In this document: positions 1 through 8,730 of the stretch, piece by piece | Position numbering within the stretch: the first letter of the stretch is position 1 | Layout of the letters: each line of letters opens with the position of its first letter | From: Oscillospiraceae bacterium | GTDB lineage: Bacteria; Bacillota; Clostridia; Oscillospirales; Oscillospiraceae | Reading direction: 5' to 3' | Length of the DNA: 64,000 bases | Assembly: GCA_009777775.1 (NCBI GenBank) | Contig: WRLE01000001.1 | Coordinates: forward strand, 1-64,000 | Made by a program: the position numbers and the translations under genes | Notes under the pieces: model-generated | Database searches by the model: none | Told to the model about the DNA's origin: nothing | Seen by the model: only the letters and a program-made list of their open reading frames with translations

Positions 1-440
1 CCTACTTTTTTGGCTTGCTCGATGAAACGCTCGATTTTTTCTGAACTACCAGTTATTTCCGCTGTTATGAAGTCGCCGCCGAAATCCATCACTCTACCGC
101 CATAATCATTTATTAGCTCGCTGATGGCAGTTTTACCCACATTGGCAACTGTTAGTTTAATTAGCATATGCTCGATGGAAACAGAGTCGTCTTTTTCCAA
201 TAAGCGAACCATTTTAACATCGCTCAGTTTTTCCAGTTGCTTTAGAACTTGATTTTTCATATATTCATCGCCAGTGGATACGATGGTCATTCTGGAATAC
301 TCGGGGTTTTCGGTTTCTCCCACAGCAAGGCTGTCTATATTATAACCACGCTTTGCATAAAGCCCAGCCACTCGGTTTAGAACTCCGAAATGATTTGACA
401 CGATAATTCCCACTGTGAATTTTTCATTTATATTTTCCAC
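1..440 (-). CDS. ilvN: Acetolactate synthase small (regulatory) subunit, partial
   Basis: The regulatory subunit of acetohydroxyacid synthase, which sets activity and valine feedback on the catalytic subunit in branched-chain amino acid synthesis. The translation begins with the typical ACT-domain pattern (FTVGIIVSNHFGVLNRVAGL, then YNIDSLAVGET and SRMTIVSTG). The gene runs off the left edge, so only about 146 residues are seen of the usual 160-170. No ATG exists near the N-terminus. A GTG at 438-440 is preceded by GGAG and lies three bases after the ilvB stop, so the two genes are co-transcribed and probably translationally coupled. Confidence 0.93.
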   Translation of the reverse strand, partial: MENINEKFTVGIIVSNHFGVLNRVAGLYAKRGYNIDSLAVGETENPEYSRMTIVSTGDEYMKNQVLKQLEKLSDVKMVRLLEKDDSVSIEHMLIKLTVANVGKTAISELINDYGGRVMDFGGDFITAEITGSSEKIERFIEQAKKV

Positions 441-443
441 AAT

Positions 444-2120
444 CTACTCCATTAACATATCTTCAATCCCGCCGTCCAAGGGTATATAGGGCAAGACTTT
501 TTCGTCAATATTTATTATGCAATCTATGACATGAACCCCAGAGCCTTGGATGCCAGCTAATATCGTATCCAGCTGGGATAAATCATCTGCTTTGTATCCG
601 CTGGCTCCGAAGGCTTTTGCTAAAGCACTAAAGTCGGTTTTTCTATTTAAGGTGGTTTGGGAATATCTTTCAGAATAAAACTGAGTTTGCATTTGGCGAA
701 CCATACCCAAAGTGCTATTGTTCATTATAACGATGGTGATGGGTATTTCATAGCTCACGGCTGTAGCTAGCTCAATAAGATTCATGCCAAAGCTGCCATC
801 GCCAGTGAATAAGACAACACGTTTTCCCCCGCTTGCTAAAGAAGCTCCGATGGCGGCACCAAGACCAAAACCCATTGCTCCTAAGCCTCCAGAGGTCACA
901 AGCTTTCTGGGTTTTTCAAAGCGATAGTTTTGCGCCACCCACATTTGATGCTGCCCCACATCGGTGGCTATTATAGTATCATCATCGCAATGATTGTTTA
1001 TTCTCTCAATGATATTTTTTGCTGTGAAATCGTTGCCGCTTGGCACTGTTCCAATGGATACCAATTCATTGATGCGATTGAGCCATTGTTCGTTTTTCTT
1101 TGCTTTTAGATTTTTTATGAGTTTCGGCAGGATGTCATTAATGTCTCCCCATAAACCTATATCTGCAACGACATTTTTACCAATTTCTGCCGCATCTATT
1201 TCTACATGAATTATAGTGGCGTTTTTTGCATAGGTTTCGATGTTGCATGTTGCCCGATCGGAGAAGCGAACACCCAATGCGATAATCAAGTCGGACTCTG
1301 CCTTTGCCATGTTTGAAGCATAACGTCCTTGCATTCCACTCATTCCCAAATTGAGCTCATATGAGTGGGGAATAGAGCCAAGACCCATTAAACTCAGACC
1401 TACTGGAGCGTTTATGAGCTTGGATAACTCCACCACCATATCGCCAGCTCTAGCTGCCGAAACACCACCGCCACTATATATAAAAGGACGCTGAGATTTT
1501 TCGATGGTTTCAATGGCACGCTGGAAGTTAATGTCGTCCTCTTCCATTGCTGTGATGGGAGCTTTTCCATCTTTTATATCGACGAGTATATCTGATTTCG
1601 CTGTCCATTCCCAGGTATCTGTCTGGACACATTTTGGAATATCCACCAAAACGGGACCTTTTCGTCCCGAGCTTGCTATGCGGAAAGCTTCTCTCAATGT
1701 ATCAGATAGCTGCGCTACATTGCGTACAACATAGCTGTGTTTGACTATGGGTAGGGTCAGTCCCAAGACATCGATTTCCTGAAAGGAGTCTCGCCCCAGC
1801 ATTGATACAGGAACGTTCCCTGTGATGAAAACCACTGGTATGGAATCGAGATATGCATTGGCTATCCCTGTGACGAGATTAGTGGCACCTGGTCCGCTGG
1901 TGGCAATCACCGCTGATGCTCTCCCAGAGATTCGAGCATATGCATCTGCAGCATGGGCGGCTCCTTGCTCATGAGCTGTGAGTATATGCCTGAGCCTATT
2001 GCTGTTTTTATATAGTTCATCATATATATCAATAACATTGCCGCCCGGATAACCAAAAACAGTATTCACACCCTGGGCGACAAGTTCCTCAATAACAATC
2101 TGAGCACCGCTGAGCATCAT
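444..2120 (-). CDS. ilvB: Acetolactate synthase large (catalytic) subunit
   Basis: ThDP-dependent enzyme that condenses two pyruvates, or pyruvate and 2-oxobutyrate, in the first common step of valine, leucine and isoleucine synthesis. The 558-residue length fits the family. The N-terminal ThDP domain has GYPGG and HEQGAAHAADAYAR, with the catalytic Glu at residue 51. The C-terminal ThDP/Mg motif runs from GDGSFGMNLIELATA to MNNS. Two consecutive ATGs are possible starts; AAGGA lies 2 bases before the first and 5 before the second. It is the first gene of ilvBN, expressed from a promoter just upstream, with a leader too short for a T-box. Confidence 0.96.
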   Translation of the reverse strand: MMLSGAQIVIEELVAQGVNTVFGYPGGNVIDIYDELYKNSNRLRHILTAHEQGAAHAADAYARISGRASAVIATSGPGATNLVTGIANAYLDSIPVVFITGNVPVSMLGRDSFQEIDVLGLTLPIVKHSYVVRNVAQLSDTLREAFRIASSGRKGPVLVDIPKCVQTDTWEWTAKSDILVDIKDGKAPITAMEEDDINFQRAIETIEKSQRPFIYSGGGVSAARAGDMVVELSKLINAPVGLSLMGLGSIPHSYELNLGMSGMQGRYASNMAKAESDLIIALGVRFSDRATCNIETYAKNATIIHVEIDAAEIGKNVVADIGLWGDINDILPKLIKNLKAKKNEQWLNRINELVSIGTVPSGNDFTAKNIIERINNHCDDDTIIATDVGQHQMWVAQNYRFEKPRKLVTSGGLGAMGFGLGAAIGASLASGGKRVVLFTGDGSFGMNLIELATAVSYEIPITIVIMNNSTLGMVRQMQTQFYSERYSQTTLNRKTDFSALAKAFGASGYKADDLSQLDTILAGIQGSGVHVIDCIINIDEKVLPYIPLDGGIEDMLME

Positions 2121-2181
2121 ATTCCTTGCCTCGTTTCTCCTGGAAGAAAGAATCTGTTAGTAAAGGGGATATCGTATTTGA

Positions 2182-2210
2182 AGTATACCATATATTAATG
2201 TGCATAACAA
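2182..2210 (-). promoter_or_regulatory. ilvBN promoter
   Basis: On the minus strand TTGTTA (2205-2210) and TATACT (2182-2187) are separated by 17 bases. Transcription from here would give a leader of about 55 nt before ilvB. That is too short for a T-box or classical attenuator, and I see no T-box sequence. Confidence 0.6.
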
Positions 2211-2415
2211 TGATAAAATGATTGTTGTTACCGCTATATATACTGTTTAGATTTTTAGGTTTAGAACTTGATTGGTTCTTCTGTAGTGCTTTGCTCTTTT
2301 AGTTAATTGTAAAAATCCTTAACCATTTCGTGTACCTCAAATTAGTTTTGTTGCAACGATTTCACTCATGTGTGCGATATTATTTCCAAATGCAAGTATT
2401 TTTGTAGGAAATTGC

Positions 2416-2444
2416 TTGACATTTTGTTTCTACTTGTGTAGACT
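2416..2444 (+). promoter_or_regulatory. Promoter of the blaI-M56 operon with an overlapping BlaI-type operator
   Basis: TTGACA (2416-2421), a 17-base spacer and TAGACT (2439-2444) form a near-consensus sigma-A promoter. The inverted repeat TCTAC-TTGT-GTAGA (2429-2442) overlaps the -10 box. The same half-sites with the same 4-base centre and the same register to the -10 occur again before the small exported protein at 4753. BlaI/MecI repressors typically bind TACA/TGTA-type dyads at their own promoters, so I infer autorepression. Confidence 0.7.
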
Positions 2445-2487
2445 CGGGTTAATGAATGCAACGAATGTAGAATTGGAGGCATATCAT

Positions 2488-2856
2488 ATGAACATAAAAT
2501 TACACGATGCAGAGCTTCGCGTTATGGACGTTATTTGGAAGTCTGAAGAAGCAACTGCAAGTCAAATATCAAGTGTTTTAAAAGAGAAGTATGGTTATAG
2601 CAAAACAACAACATATACTTTAATTAAGAGATGCATCGACAAAGGCGCAATCAAACGTATTGACCCCGGTTTTCGTTGTTATGCGTTGGTAACACAAGCA
2701 CAAGCACAAGAACTGGAGACATTAGAGCTTATAAATAAGCTATACGATGGAGCGGCAAATCAGCTTGTTGAGTCTGTTTTAAACAATAAAAAATTCTCGC
2801 AAGATGAAATTAAACGCATCAAGAACATTGTTAACGAATGGGGTGACAAAGATTGA
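2488..2856 (+). CDS. blaI: BlaI/MecI-family transcriptional repressor
   Basis: A 122-residue winged-helix repressor of the BlaI/MecI/CopY family. The pattern LHDAELRVMDVIWKSEEATA, then SVLKEKYGYSKTTTYTLIKR and a helical C-terminal dimerisation region, matches the family at its usual length. A reading frame extends further upstream, but GGAGG at 2475-2479 is placed for the ATG at 2488, and that start matches family N-termini. The stop overlaps the TTG start of the M56 gene, so repressor and protease are coupled. In known systems the membrane protease cleaves the repressor on sensing a signal. Whether the signal here is a beta-lactam is unknown. Confidence 0.9.
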   Translation: MNIKLHDAELRVMDVIWKSEEATASQISSVLKEKYGYSKTTTYTLIKRCIDKGAIKRIDPGFRCYALVTQAQAQELETLELINKLYDGAANQLVESVLNNKKFSQDEIKRIKNIVNEWGDKD

Positions 2857-4349
2857 CGATTTTGCATATGAATGTATGGGCTTCCATTCTTATAATATTG
2901 GTTGTACTCATACGTGCTATCATACTGCATAAAATCCCAAAGCTCACTTTCATAATAATGTGGGGTATGTGCCTGCTGAGATTGCTTGCACCGTTTCGAT
3001 TTAGCATCTACACAAACTCACGATCAACCGAGATTATAATCGCAAGAGTGCTTAACAATGTAGCCAGCGTGCTGACATCATCAGTACAAAAATCCGAAGC
3101 AGGAGCTGTCTCGTATATACCTAACATTTCTTGGCCAATTTTTATTTGGATAGTTATCGCAGCTACACTTTTCATATATTTCATAGTAATTCATCTTCGT
3201 TGTCGCAATGTTTACAGGTTTGCAGTGCCAATAGAAAATGCATATGTAAATGAATGGCTCTCAATGAATAAGCTAAAGTGGCGTACTGTAAAAATCAAAG
3301 TTTCAGCAGATATATCTGCATCACTGACATATGGGTTATTTCGACCTGTTATCCTAATCCCAAAAACGACTGATTGGGAAAACCGCGACCTCTTAAAATA
3401 CATCCTGACCCATGAAATGATACACATACAGCAGTTTGGTACTCTATGGAAATTGCTATTGCTTATTGTCGCTTGCGTCCATTGGTTCAATCCCTTTGTG
3501 TGGGTGATGTATATACTCGCAAATAGAGACTTAGAAATACTTTGCGATGAAGAGGTAGTTCGCACATTTGGTGTAGACAGCAGAGCCGCATATGCTCTAG
3601 CTCTCATTGACCTCATAGAAAAGAGGGAAAAAATTACTCCAATAAGCAGCGCGTTTAGTAGGAATGCAATTGAAGAAAGAATTATTTCCATAATGAGCAT
3701 GAAAAAGTCATCATTTAAGGGTATAGCATTTGCTTTTTTGCTTGTTGTTGGAATCACTACTGTTTATTTTACATCCGCTTTTTCCGCTAATGTAGAAATC
3801 GCAATTGGGACGGATGTCTTTGTACTTGAAAGACTATCAGCAACTCAATTGGCGAAACACAATGTTGATAATCAGACTATAACGACCTATCGCATTATTA
3901 ACAGGATCGAATCTGCTAGTGAATCAATTAGCGGGAGGTTCCTCCAATTTACAACTCTTGATGAAGCAAATAGATTTGCACCGTTTACAATCAAAGCTCC
4001 TAGCTTTTTACCAGGTAGCTTAATAAACATGAGCATTGGAGTAACACAACGCTCTGATGCAACAGCAGGCTATGAAGCACTCATTCGATATTCATTAAAA
4101 ATATTAAACGATCCTGACTGGGAATGCTGGATAAATATGAGCATGGACTATGTAGGACCTGATGCTTACATTGAAGTAGAAACAGGATATAGCATTCGAG
4201 CGTTAATGATAAATGATATAGAGGCAATAGCAACATATAGCCATACAATCGATGGTAAAAGTCTGTTTTGGATAAAGGATGGTGTTTTTTATTGTTTATC
4301 AGCCTCGTTAGATTGGGATATAATGATCGCAATTGCAGAATCAGTGTAA
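2853..4349 (+). CDS. M56-family (BlaR1-type) membrane metalloprotease with a DUF4367-like C-terminal domain
   Basis: Sensor-transducer partner of the repressor above. The N-terminal half has about four hydrophobic segments. Between segments lies LTHEMIHIQQF, an HExxH zinc motif near residues 190-194, followed by CVHWFNPFVWVMYILANRDLE with its downstream glutamate, as in M56 peptidases. After a last membrane segment (about residues 290-310) is an extracytoplasmic domain of about 190 residues. Its pattern (LDEANRFAPFTIKAPSFLP, an IEAIATY-like segment, LFWIKDGVFYCLSA) resembles DUF4367 and not the penicillin-binding domain of classical BlaR1, so the ligand is probably not a beta-lactam. The TTG start at 2853 overlaps the blaI stop and has GGGGTG upstream; ATG 2868 is an alternative. 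Confidence 0.85.
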   Translation: MTILHMNVWASILIILVVLIRAIILHKIPKLTFIIMWGMCLLRLLAPFRFSIYTNSRSTEIIIARVLNNVASVLTSSVQKSEAGAVSYIPNISWPIFIWIVIAATLFIYFIVIHLRCRNVYRFAVPIENAYVNEWLSMNKLKWRTVKIKVSADISASLTYGLFRPVILIPKTTDWENRDLLKYILTHEMIHIQQFGTLWKLLLLIVACVHWFNPFVWVMYILANRDLEILCDEEVVRTFGVDSRAAYALALIDLIEKREKITPISSAFSRNAIEERIISIMSMKKSSFKGIAFAFLLVVGITTVYFTSAFSANVEIAIGTDVFVLERLSATQLAKHNVDNQTITTYRIINRIESASESISGRFLQFTTLDEANRFAPFTIKAPSFLPGSLINMSIGVTQRSDATAGYEALIRYSLKILNDPDWECWINMSMDYVGPDAYIEVETGYSIRALMINDIEAIATYSHTIDGKSLFWIKDGVFYCLSASLDWDIMIAIAESV

Positions 4350-4544
4350 GCAAATGGAAGCCATATGCATATCTCTGTTTATTTCGTCAATACTGCGCTT
4401 TTTAAAGCTCTCTAAGCCTTTCAGGAGAACCTGTTTCGATGATTCACCTTTAGCATATATCATTTCTAAAGATATTAATAGGGTGCAGTATTTGTGGTAA
4501 AAAAGCGTATAAATGTGAAAAAGTAGAAAATATAAAAATAGTTA

Positions 4545-4602
4545 TTGACAGATGCAATTCTACTATGGTAGAATTGCATCGTACTATTCTACCGTAGTAG
4601 AA
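4545..4602 (+). promoter_or_regulatory. Promoter with two BlaI-type operators upstream of the small exported protein
   Basis: TTGACA (4545-4550), an 18-base spacer and TAGAAT (4569-4574) with an extended TGG just before it. Operator 1 is a perfect 13-bp inverted repeat (4551-4563 and 4568-4580) with centre TATG, and it contains TCTAC-N4-GTAGA exactly over the -10 box. Operator 2 (4587-4602) is TTCTAC-CGTA-GTAGAA, 29 bp downstream centre to centre. The rest of the 4350-4752 spacer holds no clear gene. A 21-codon frame at 4622-4687 lacks a ribosome-binding site and is probably leader RNA. Confidence 0.72.
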
Positions 4603-4752
4603 ACAGTTAGCAGTTGCTTGAATGGGTGACTACGAAAAACTGGAATCGAAATGTGATGCCTTAATGAACATAATAAATCAAGCTTAACAGATGCTCTATC
4701 TCGATAACATGCTTTTGAATAATAGAACTGGCTTGTTAAGGAGTTTGTTGAT

Positions 4753-5211
4753 ATGAGATTTAAAAAAAATATTGTACTTTGTCTATGTTTACTGTTAGGA
4801 ATAGTAATAGGAACAGGTGCTGTTTACTCGACATTTGTTATTAGATCTGGGCTTTACTATGATTCAGATTATAATAAGGAACAGAAAGTTAAAAAACCTG
4901 ATTATGCAATAAATGATAATGGTGAAACATATGGTTCTGTTGTATTGGCTGACTTACCAGATGATGAACCTGACTTAATCGCAGTTCTAGGTGACAACGG
5001 AAACCGAGGATATGTCTGGAAAATCGAACTGTATGGTGAATCACCATCTTCTCCAGCAGAAGCTCTAAAAATACAAGAGCAGCGGGTTAGAGATGGCGAT
5101 TTTTCTCGAATTATAAATGTGTATGATAAAAATGGTAGAATTGTGCTAGATACTTTTACTATAAGTTTCAGTGAAGAAATGATTACATATTATATTAATG
5201 CAACGGATTAA
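4753..5211 (+). CDS. Small exported protein of the BlaI/M56 locus
   Basis: A 152-residue protein with one N-terminal membrane segment or signal anchor (about residues 6-28) and an acidic extracytoplasmic part. Its body (DNGETYGSVVLADLPDDEPD, then NRGYVWKIELYGE, SPAEALKIQEQR, and a VYDKNGRIVLDTF ending) resembles small exported proteins I recall next to BlaI/BlaR1 pairs in Firmicutes; their function is not established. AAGGAG lies 10 bases before the ATG. Two BlaI-type operators in its promoter make it the probable output gene of the repressor-protease pair. No catalytic motif is visible. Confidence 0.75.
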   Translation: MRFKKNIVLCLCLLLGIVIGTGAVYSTFVIRSGLYYDSDYNKEQKVKKPDYAINDNGETYGSVVLADLPDDEPDLIAVLGDNGNRGYVWKIELYGESPSSPAEALKIQEQRVRDGDFSRIINVYDKNGRIVLDTFTISFSEEMITYYINATD

Positions 5212-5759
5212 TAAAGTCGTGAAAGAGGTCACAAATCGAATATAACAATGAAAAATCAAACATAAAAAAACAATAGTGTCATTATTTGTAAAATGCATTT
5301 CTCCCGAACGCAAAAAAATCGAATCAATTAATGAGCGAAAATGTAACCCTGTGTTGTGTCTGGTGATATTTTGCTCTACGAAGCAGCTGTTCAATTCTAG
5401 GTGTGAAAACTTTAGTACGAGACGGAAATTCACACCAAGAAACGAGGTTGTAAACTGGTTATGCTATACTGGTTCAAGTGTCAAGTGCCTAACTGTTGGT
5501 AGCATACTGGTACTAGTAGGTATCGTTTGAAAGCAAATCGAATTCTTTGGAGCGAAATATCTTCCTTAGCATCTTTATAAACGAGCATGTTTCGAAAATA
5601 TTCTAATATATCTACACATATTATGGAATGCTACAGTGCGGGTGCGATCGCATAGTATACATATCGAGATTAAATATGACTCATGAATCCTGCGGTATCT
5701 GAAAAATTTTATGCATGTTTGAATATTAAATAATTAATTTAGAAAAGGAGCATAATTCA
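5212..5759 (+). other. Spacer of about 550 bases without a convincing gene
   Basis: AT-rich sequence between the small exported protein and the next gene. An 84-codon frame at 5276-5530 has no ribosome-binding site and a composition unlike a protein. I see no terminator after 5211. The AAAAGGAG at 5743-5750 serves the start at 5760. Confidence 0.5.
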
Positions 5760-5766
5760 ATGAAAT

Positions 5767-6822
5767 TTGAAATTACTAGAAAGAATCTATCAAAGGCAAT
5801 CTGCATCTGTTTCGATGATGCAAATCGAAAACGACCAAATAAAAGTGACCACATATGACAACATCGACATTAATAGCATTCAAGCAGAAGCTGCAGGTGC
5901 GTACCTAAGAGCCCAAATCGTCATGGATGAAGCAATCGCTGATTCAAGGAAGCCAGAAGGTGAGCAAGGGTATTTTGAGTATGTGTATTATGGAAATGAT
6001 GCTACTTGGCTATATGCTGAGAGTTTTGACGGATTGTTTAAAGAATTGCTAGTATTTGATACCCAAATCAATGAATGCGATAGTTTCACTACTATATCAG
6101 AGAGTCAGTCTCAAATAATGCGTGGACCCGAAGGTATTTTTGGGAGAGCAATAATTAGCGGTTCGGGAGCCTATATATCCGGAGCTGTAGACCTTCCCAA
6201 ACCGAGTCAAATTTCAGGTATCAACAATCATCCATATACAAACTATATCTATACTGGTTTTTCTGGTTCAAATGAGTCGGATTTAGGTTTGCAATATGTC
6301 GAAGAAATAAACGGTTATTTACATTATGCATTAATTTCTTGTAACAATAATAGTCAGAATCATAATCAAGATCATAATTTTGTATTTGTTAGTCCATATG
6401 ACCAAATTTGGAATGGAAATTGCTTTTTACCCAGTACAGAAAACACCGTGCGCACTATCTACTTTACTACTTATGCTAATTATAGTAATACAGGAAGAAT
6501 AAGCACAAAATTAGAGGGATATGCTAGATATGACTCAATATATGGAGGAACTCCTGGAGCATACTGGAAAATATCAATAAGAGAATTACAACACACTATT
6601 AGTAGTGTCACTAGTTTCAAGCTTGTTAATTCAATTGCTAAATTTAATTATAATCCTCACCCGAGTGGTTCAAAATCATGGTGCAGGTTTTATGATATAA
6701 AAATTGATGGAGTCACTCCTAATGCTAATAAAATCATTACTAGTGTAGATTACGCTTCTGTATCAATCAATCCTAGCAGCGGCTCGCTAAATACTGTGAT
6801 AATTGAAGTTTCCGGTTCTTGA
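5767..6822 (+). CDS. Protein of unknown function, start uncertain
   Basis: A long open frame encoding about 350 residues that I do not recognise. It is rich in Ser, Asn, Tyr and Ile, with an N-terminal helical stretch (SIQAEAAGAYLRAQIVMDEA) and a beta-rich remainder ending in SGS, like an exported or surface protein, but no signal peptide is seen in this frame. The only in-frame start near the front is TTG at 5767, 16 bases after AAAAGGAG. That ribosome-binding site is ideally placed for ATG 5760 in another frame, which reads MKFEITRKNLSKAICI and stops after 32 codons. The true N-terminus may therefore have been lost to a frameshift, or this may be a decaying gene. Confidence 0.55.
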   Translation: MKLLERIYQRQSASVSMMQIENDQIKVTTYDNIDINSIQAEAAGAYLRAQIVMDEAIADSRKPEGEQGYFEYVYYGNDATWLYAESFDGLFKELLVFDTQINECDSFTTISESQSQIMRGPEGIFGRAIISGSGAYISGAVDLPKPSQISGINNHPYTNYIYTGFSGSNESDLGLQYVEEINGYLHYALISCNNNSQNHNQDHNFVFVSPYDQIWNGNCFLPSTENTVRTIYFTTYANYSNTGRISTKLEGYARYDSIYGGTPGAYWKISIRELQHTISSVTSFKLVNSIAKFNYNPHPSGSKSWCRFYDIKIDGVTPNANKIITSVDYASVSINPSSGSLNTVIIEVSGS

Positions 6823-6835
6823 TAATATGACCATG

Positions 6836-6874
6836 CAATATCTCTCACTATGCAAGTTCTAGTGAGAGATATTG
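6836..6874 (+). terminator. Terminator-like hairpin after the unknown gene
   Basis: A perfect 15-bp inverted repeat (6836-6850 and 6860-6874) with a 9-base loop, 14 bases after the stop at 6822. The following T-tract is weak (TATTTA). The remainder of the gap to 7139 holds a 22-codon frame at 6900-6968 with a good ribosome-binding site (AAAGGAG), coding nothing recognisable. Confidence 0.65.
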
Positions 6875-7139
6875 TATTTACATAAAGGAGCTTTACACAA
6901 TGAACCCGCTTCTGGTGGTGGCTAGGGTTTGCAAACAGAGCAGAGTGATGGTACAATGTGTAAACTAATGGAAAGCATCTGATTAGCACAACCATTCAAT
7001 GGCTAGTGTAAGTGTAAAGGAGCCTCTGTATCTGGGCTTTCTTGGGTAAATAATATACAGTTCATTATTACAGAGTGCTTTGCAACTGAAGGGAGTATTA
7101 GCGAAAACATATGGCTATATACGCCAATAGGAGGATAAG

Positions 7140-8171
7140 ATGAAAAAGAACAAGAACAAGAACAAGAACATATTTATGCTATTAGCAACACAGATAACAT
7201 TCGTTGTTTTGCTCATGTCAGTGCTGTCCGCATCTGCTATAGCAACTGATAGTGGCATTGGCATATACATCGACGGGTTAAAAGTAAGGGTAGAACCAAT
7301 TGTACACAGTTTTCCCAGGAGCCAACTTGAACCTGAGAGTCCCGAAACGATAATGGGTAGAATCGAGTACCAAAGTATATATTACATGGATGTGGAGCCA
7401 GAGATTGTTTCTGGTAGGGTATTCGTGCCGATTCGAGCGATATCTAATTATTTTGATTGCTATGTTGGTTGGGAAAGACCATATGTGACGCTTACACTTG
7501 GTGAAACAACGATCACCCTTGAAATAGGCAGCAATATCATCATGAACAATGAAAGCGAGTCGGTTTTGGAAGCTGCGCCATATCTTAGGAATAACAGGAC
7601 AATGGTACCTTTGCGTTTCATTAGCGAAGCTTTCGGTTGTACTGTTGACTACATTGACGGAACTGTGTATATCAATACACCGCCGTTCTATATTGATGAT
7701 ATAGAGATAGTTTCATTGCAACAATGGAGCAGGATGACAGTAGGTGGAATATTGTCTGAAATCAAGAGCGATATCTATGCAAAAAAGGTTTACCAATTCA
7801 TCCAAAATAGCTTAGGTGCTGAAATAACAGTGACAGATGACTTTCATTTTGGAGAGTTTCTACTTACGCCTTACGGTAATTTTTATAATCACCAAGGTCA
7901 AGGTGATTACTCCTTCATGGAAACAGTAGGTCTCGGTGGAAAAGTATTGCAGAAATATGAAATATATAGACGCGAAAACGATTCGTTGGAATTGCGTCCT
8001 TGGATAACTATTCAAGGTGCAGATTTCGGTAAATGGATAATTTATGATGTAACGAACGACAAGTGGTATCAAGTCAGCAATGACAATTTCTATTACAATT
8101 ATTTGGACCTAGATAGTCTTTTAGAGTGGGATGATGATGATTGGGAAGTAATTCTTAATAATGTTGTATAG
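7140..8171 (+). CDS. Secreted protein with a copper-amine-oxidase-N-type domain
   Basis: A 343-residue exported protein. A lysine/asparagine-rich start and hydrophobic stretch (about residues 12-33, ending SASAIA) form a signal peptide. Residues about 75-178 have the paired pattern of the Cu_amine_oxidN1 domain found in many Clostridia and Paenibacillus surface proteins: SGRVFVPIRAISNYFDC with VGWERPYVTLTLG, then NRTMVPLRFISEAFGC with VDYIDGTVYI. The C-terminal half is unrecognised and acidic (LEWDDDDWE). AGGAGG lies seven bases before the ATG. Such domains usually have a structural or cell-surface role; no enzyme activity is implied. Confidence 0.8.
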   Translation: MKKNKNKNKNIFMLLATQITFVVLLMSVLSASAIATDSGIGIYIDGLKVRVEPIVHSFPRSQLEPESPETIMGRIEYQSIYYMDVEPEIVSGRVFVPIRAISNYFDCYVGWERPYVTLTLGETTITLEIGSNIIMNNESESVLEAAPYLRNNRTMVPLRFISEAFGCTVDYIDGTVYINTPPFYIDDIEIVSLQQWSRMTVGGILSEIKSDIYAKKVYQFIQNSLGAEITVTDDFHFGEFLLTPYGNFYNHQGQGDYSFMETVGLGGKVLQKYEIYRRENDSLELRPWITIQGADFGKWIIYDVTNDKWYQVSNDNFYYNYLDLDSLLEWDDDDWEVILNNVV

Positions 8172-8247
8172 ATTACAACCGGTGACATCGCACTCCGCCA
8201 AATGATCTACCATTATTTTTTATCATGATGTAATAGATGATTGCTAG

Positions 8248-8391
8248 TATGAAATCAACGAGGAAAGCATCTATTCTATGATTGCAACTCTTCAACATTA
8301 TGCATCATACGGATTTAGACCAGTTTATCAGCATGGTATTTTTGATGAAGATACAGATTCGTCATGGAGAAGGTTAGGAGTAGACTCATAA
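8248..8391 (+). pseudogene. C-terminal gene relic
   Basis: An in-frame stretch of 47 codons with no start, ending in TAA. It reads like the C-terminus of a normal protein (EESIYSMIATLQHYASYGF, then PVYQHGIFDEDTD and SSWRRLGVDS) but has a stop immediately before it. I cannot assign a family. It lies in a 905-base stretch (8172-9076) without an intact gene. Confidence 0.35.
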
Positions 8392-8407
8392 GTGCTGATA
8401 AGATGAT

Positions 8408-8507
8408 AAAAAAGCTAATGTGGAGGGACTGACATTCCCCTCATCGCAGTTGGTAGAACCAAAGCGGCAGTCGTGTCAGATTTTCTGCAGTTCACATTAG
8501 CTTTTTT
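8408..8507. other. Closed hairpin element, possible small RNA or terminator-like mobile repeat
   Basis: A perfect 15-bp inverted repeat (8408-8422 and 8493-8507, ending in six Ts) closes a 70-base interior. Inside are nested stems CTGACA/TGTCAG (8429-8434 and 8474-8479) and TTGGT-AGA-ACCAA (8450-8462); GACTG/CAGTC is an alternative pairing. The interior is richer in G and C than the surroundings. The right arm followed by a T-tract could end transcription. I do not recognise a known RNA family. Confidence 0.5.
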
Positions 8508-8730
8508 ATTTGATTTTATTATTCTATATTAAGGAAGAAAGGCAAACAACAAGATTATTGTTGGTGCTCGATAGGATAGAAATCCTCTTTGGCTTACGTC
8601 CGAAACGATCTCCACAAAAACCTTGATGTTCGTTTACATACTACCATACAAAGAGTAGTAATGCAACAAAAGCATTGATTATTTTGCTTAATAATGCTAA
8701 CATGGATACAAGTCATGGGGTAAAAATCCA

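Noticed and set aside
2121-2210. T-box or attenuator ahead of ilvB
   Set aside because: The inferred leader is only about 55 nt, with no T-box sequence or antiterminator stem.
5276-5530. 84-codon open frame
   Set aside because: No ribosome-binding site, unusual composition and no family resemblance; chance frame in an AT-rich spacer.
5644-5653. GCGATCGC octamer resembling a HIP1 site
   Set aside because: A single occurrence without any pattern; most likely chance.
6900-6968. 22-codon frame with a good AAAGGAG site
   Set aside because: Too short and without recognisable sequence; kept only as a note in the spacer.
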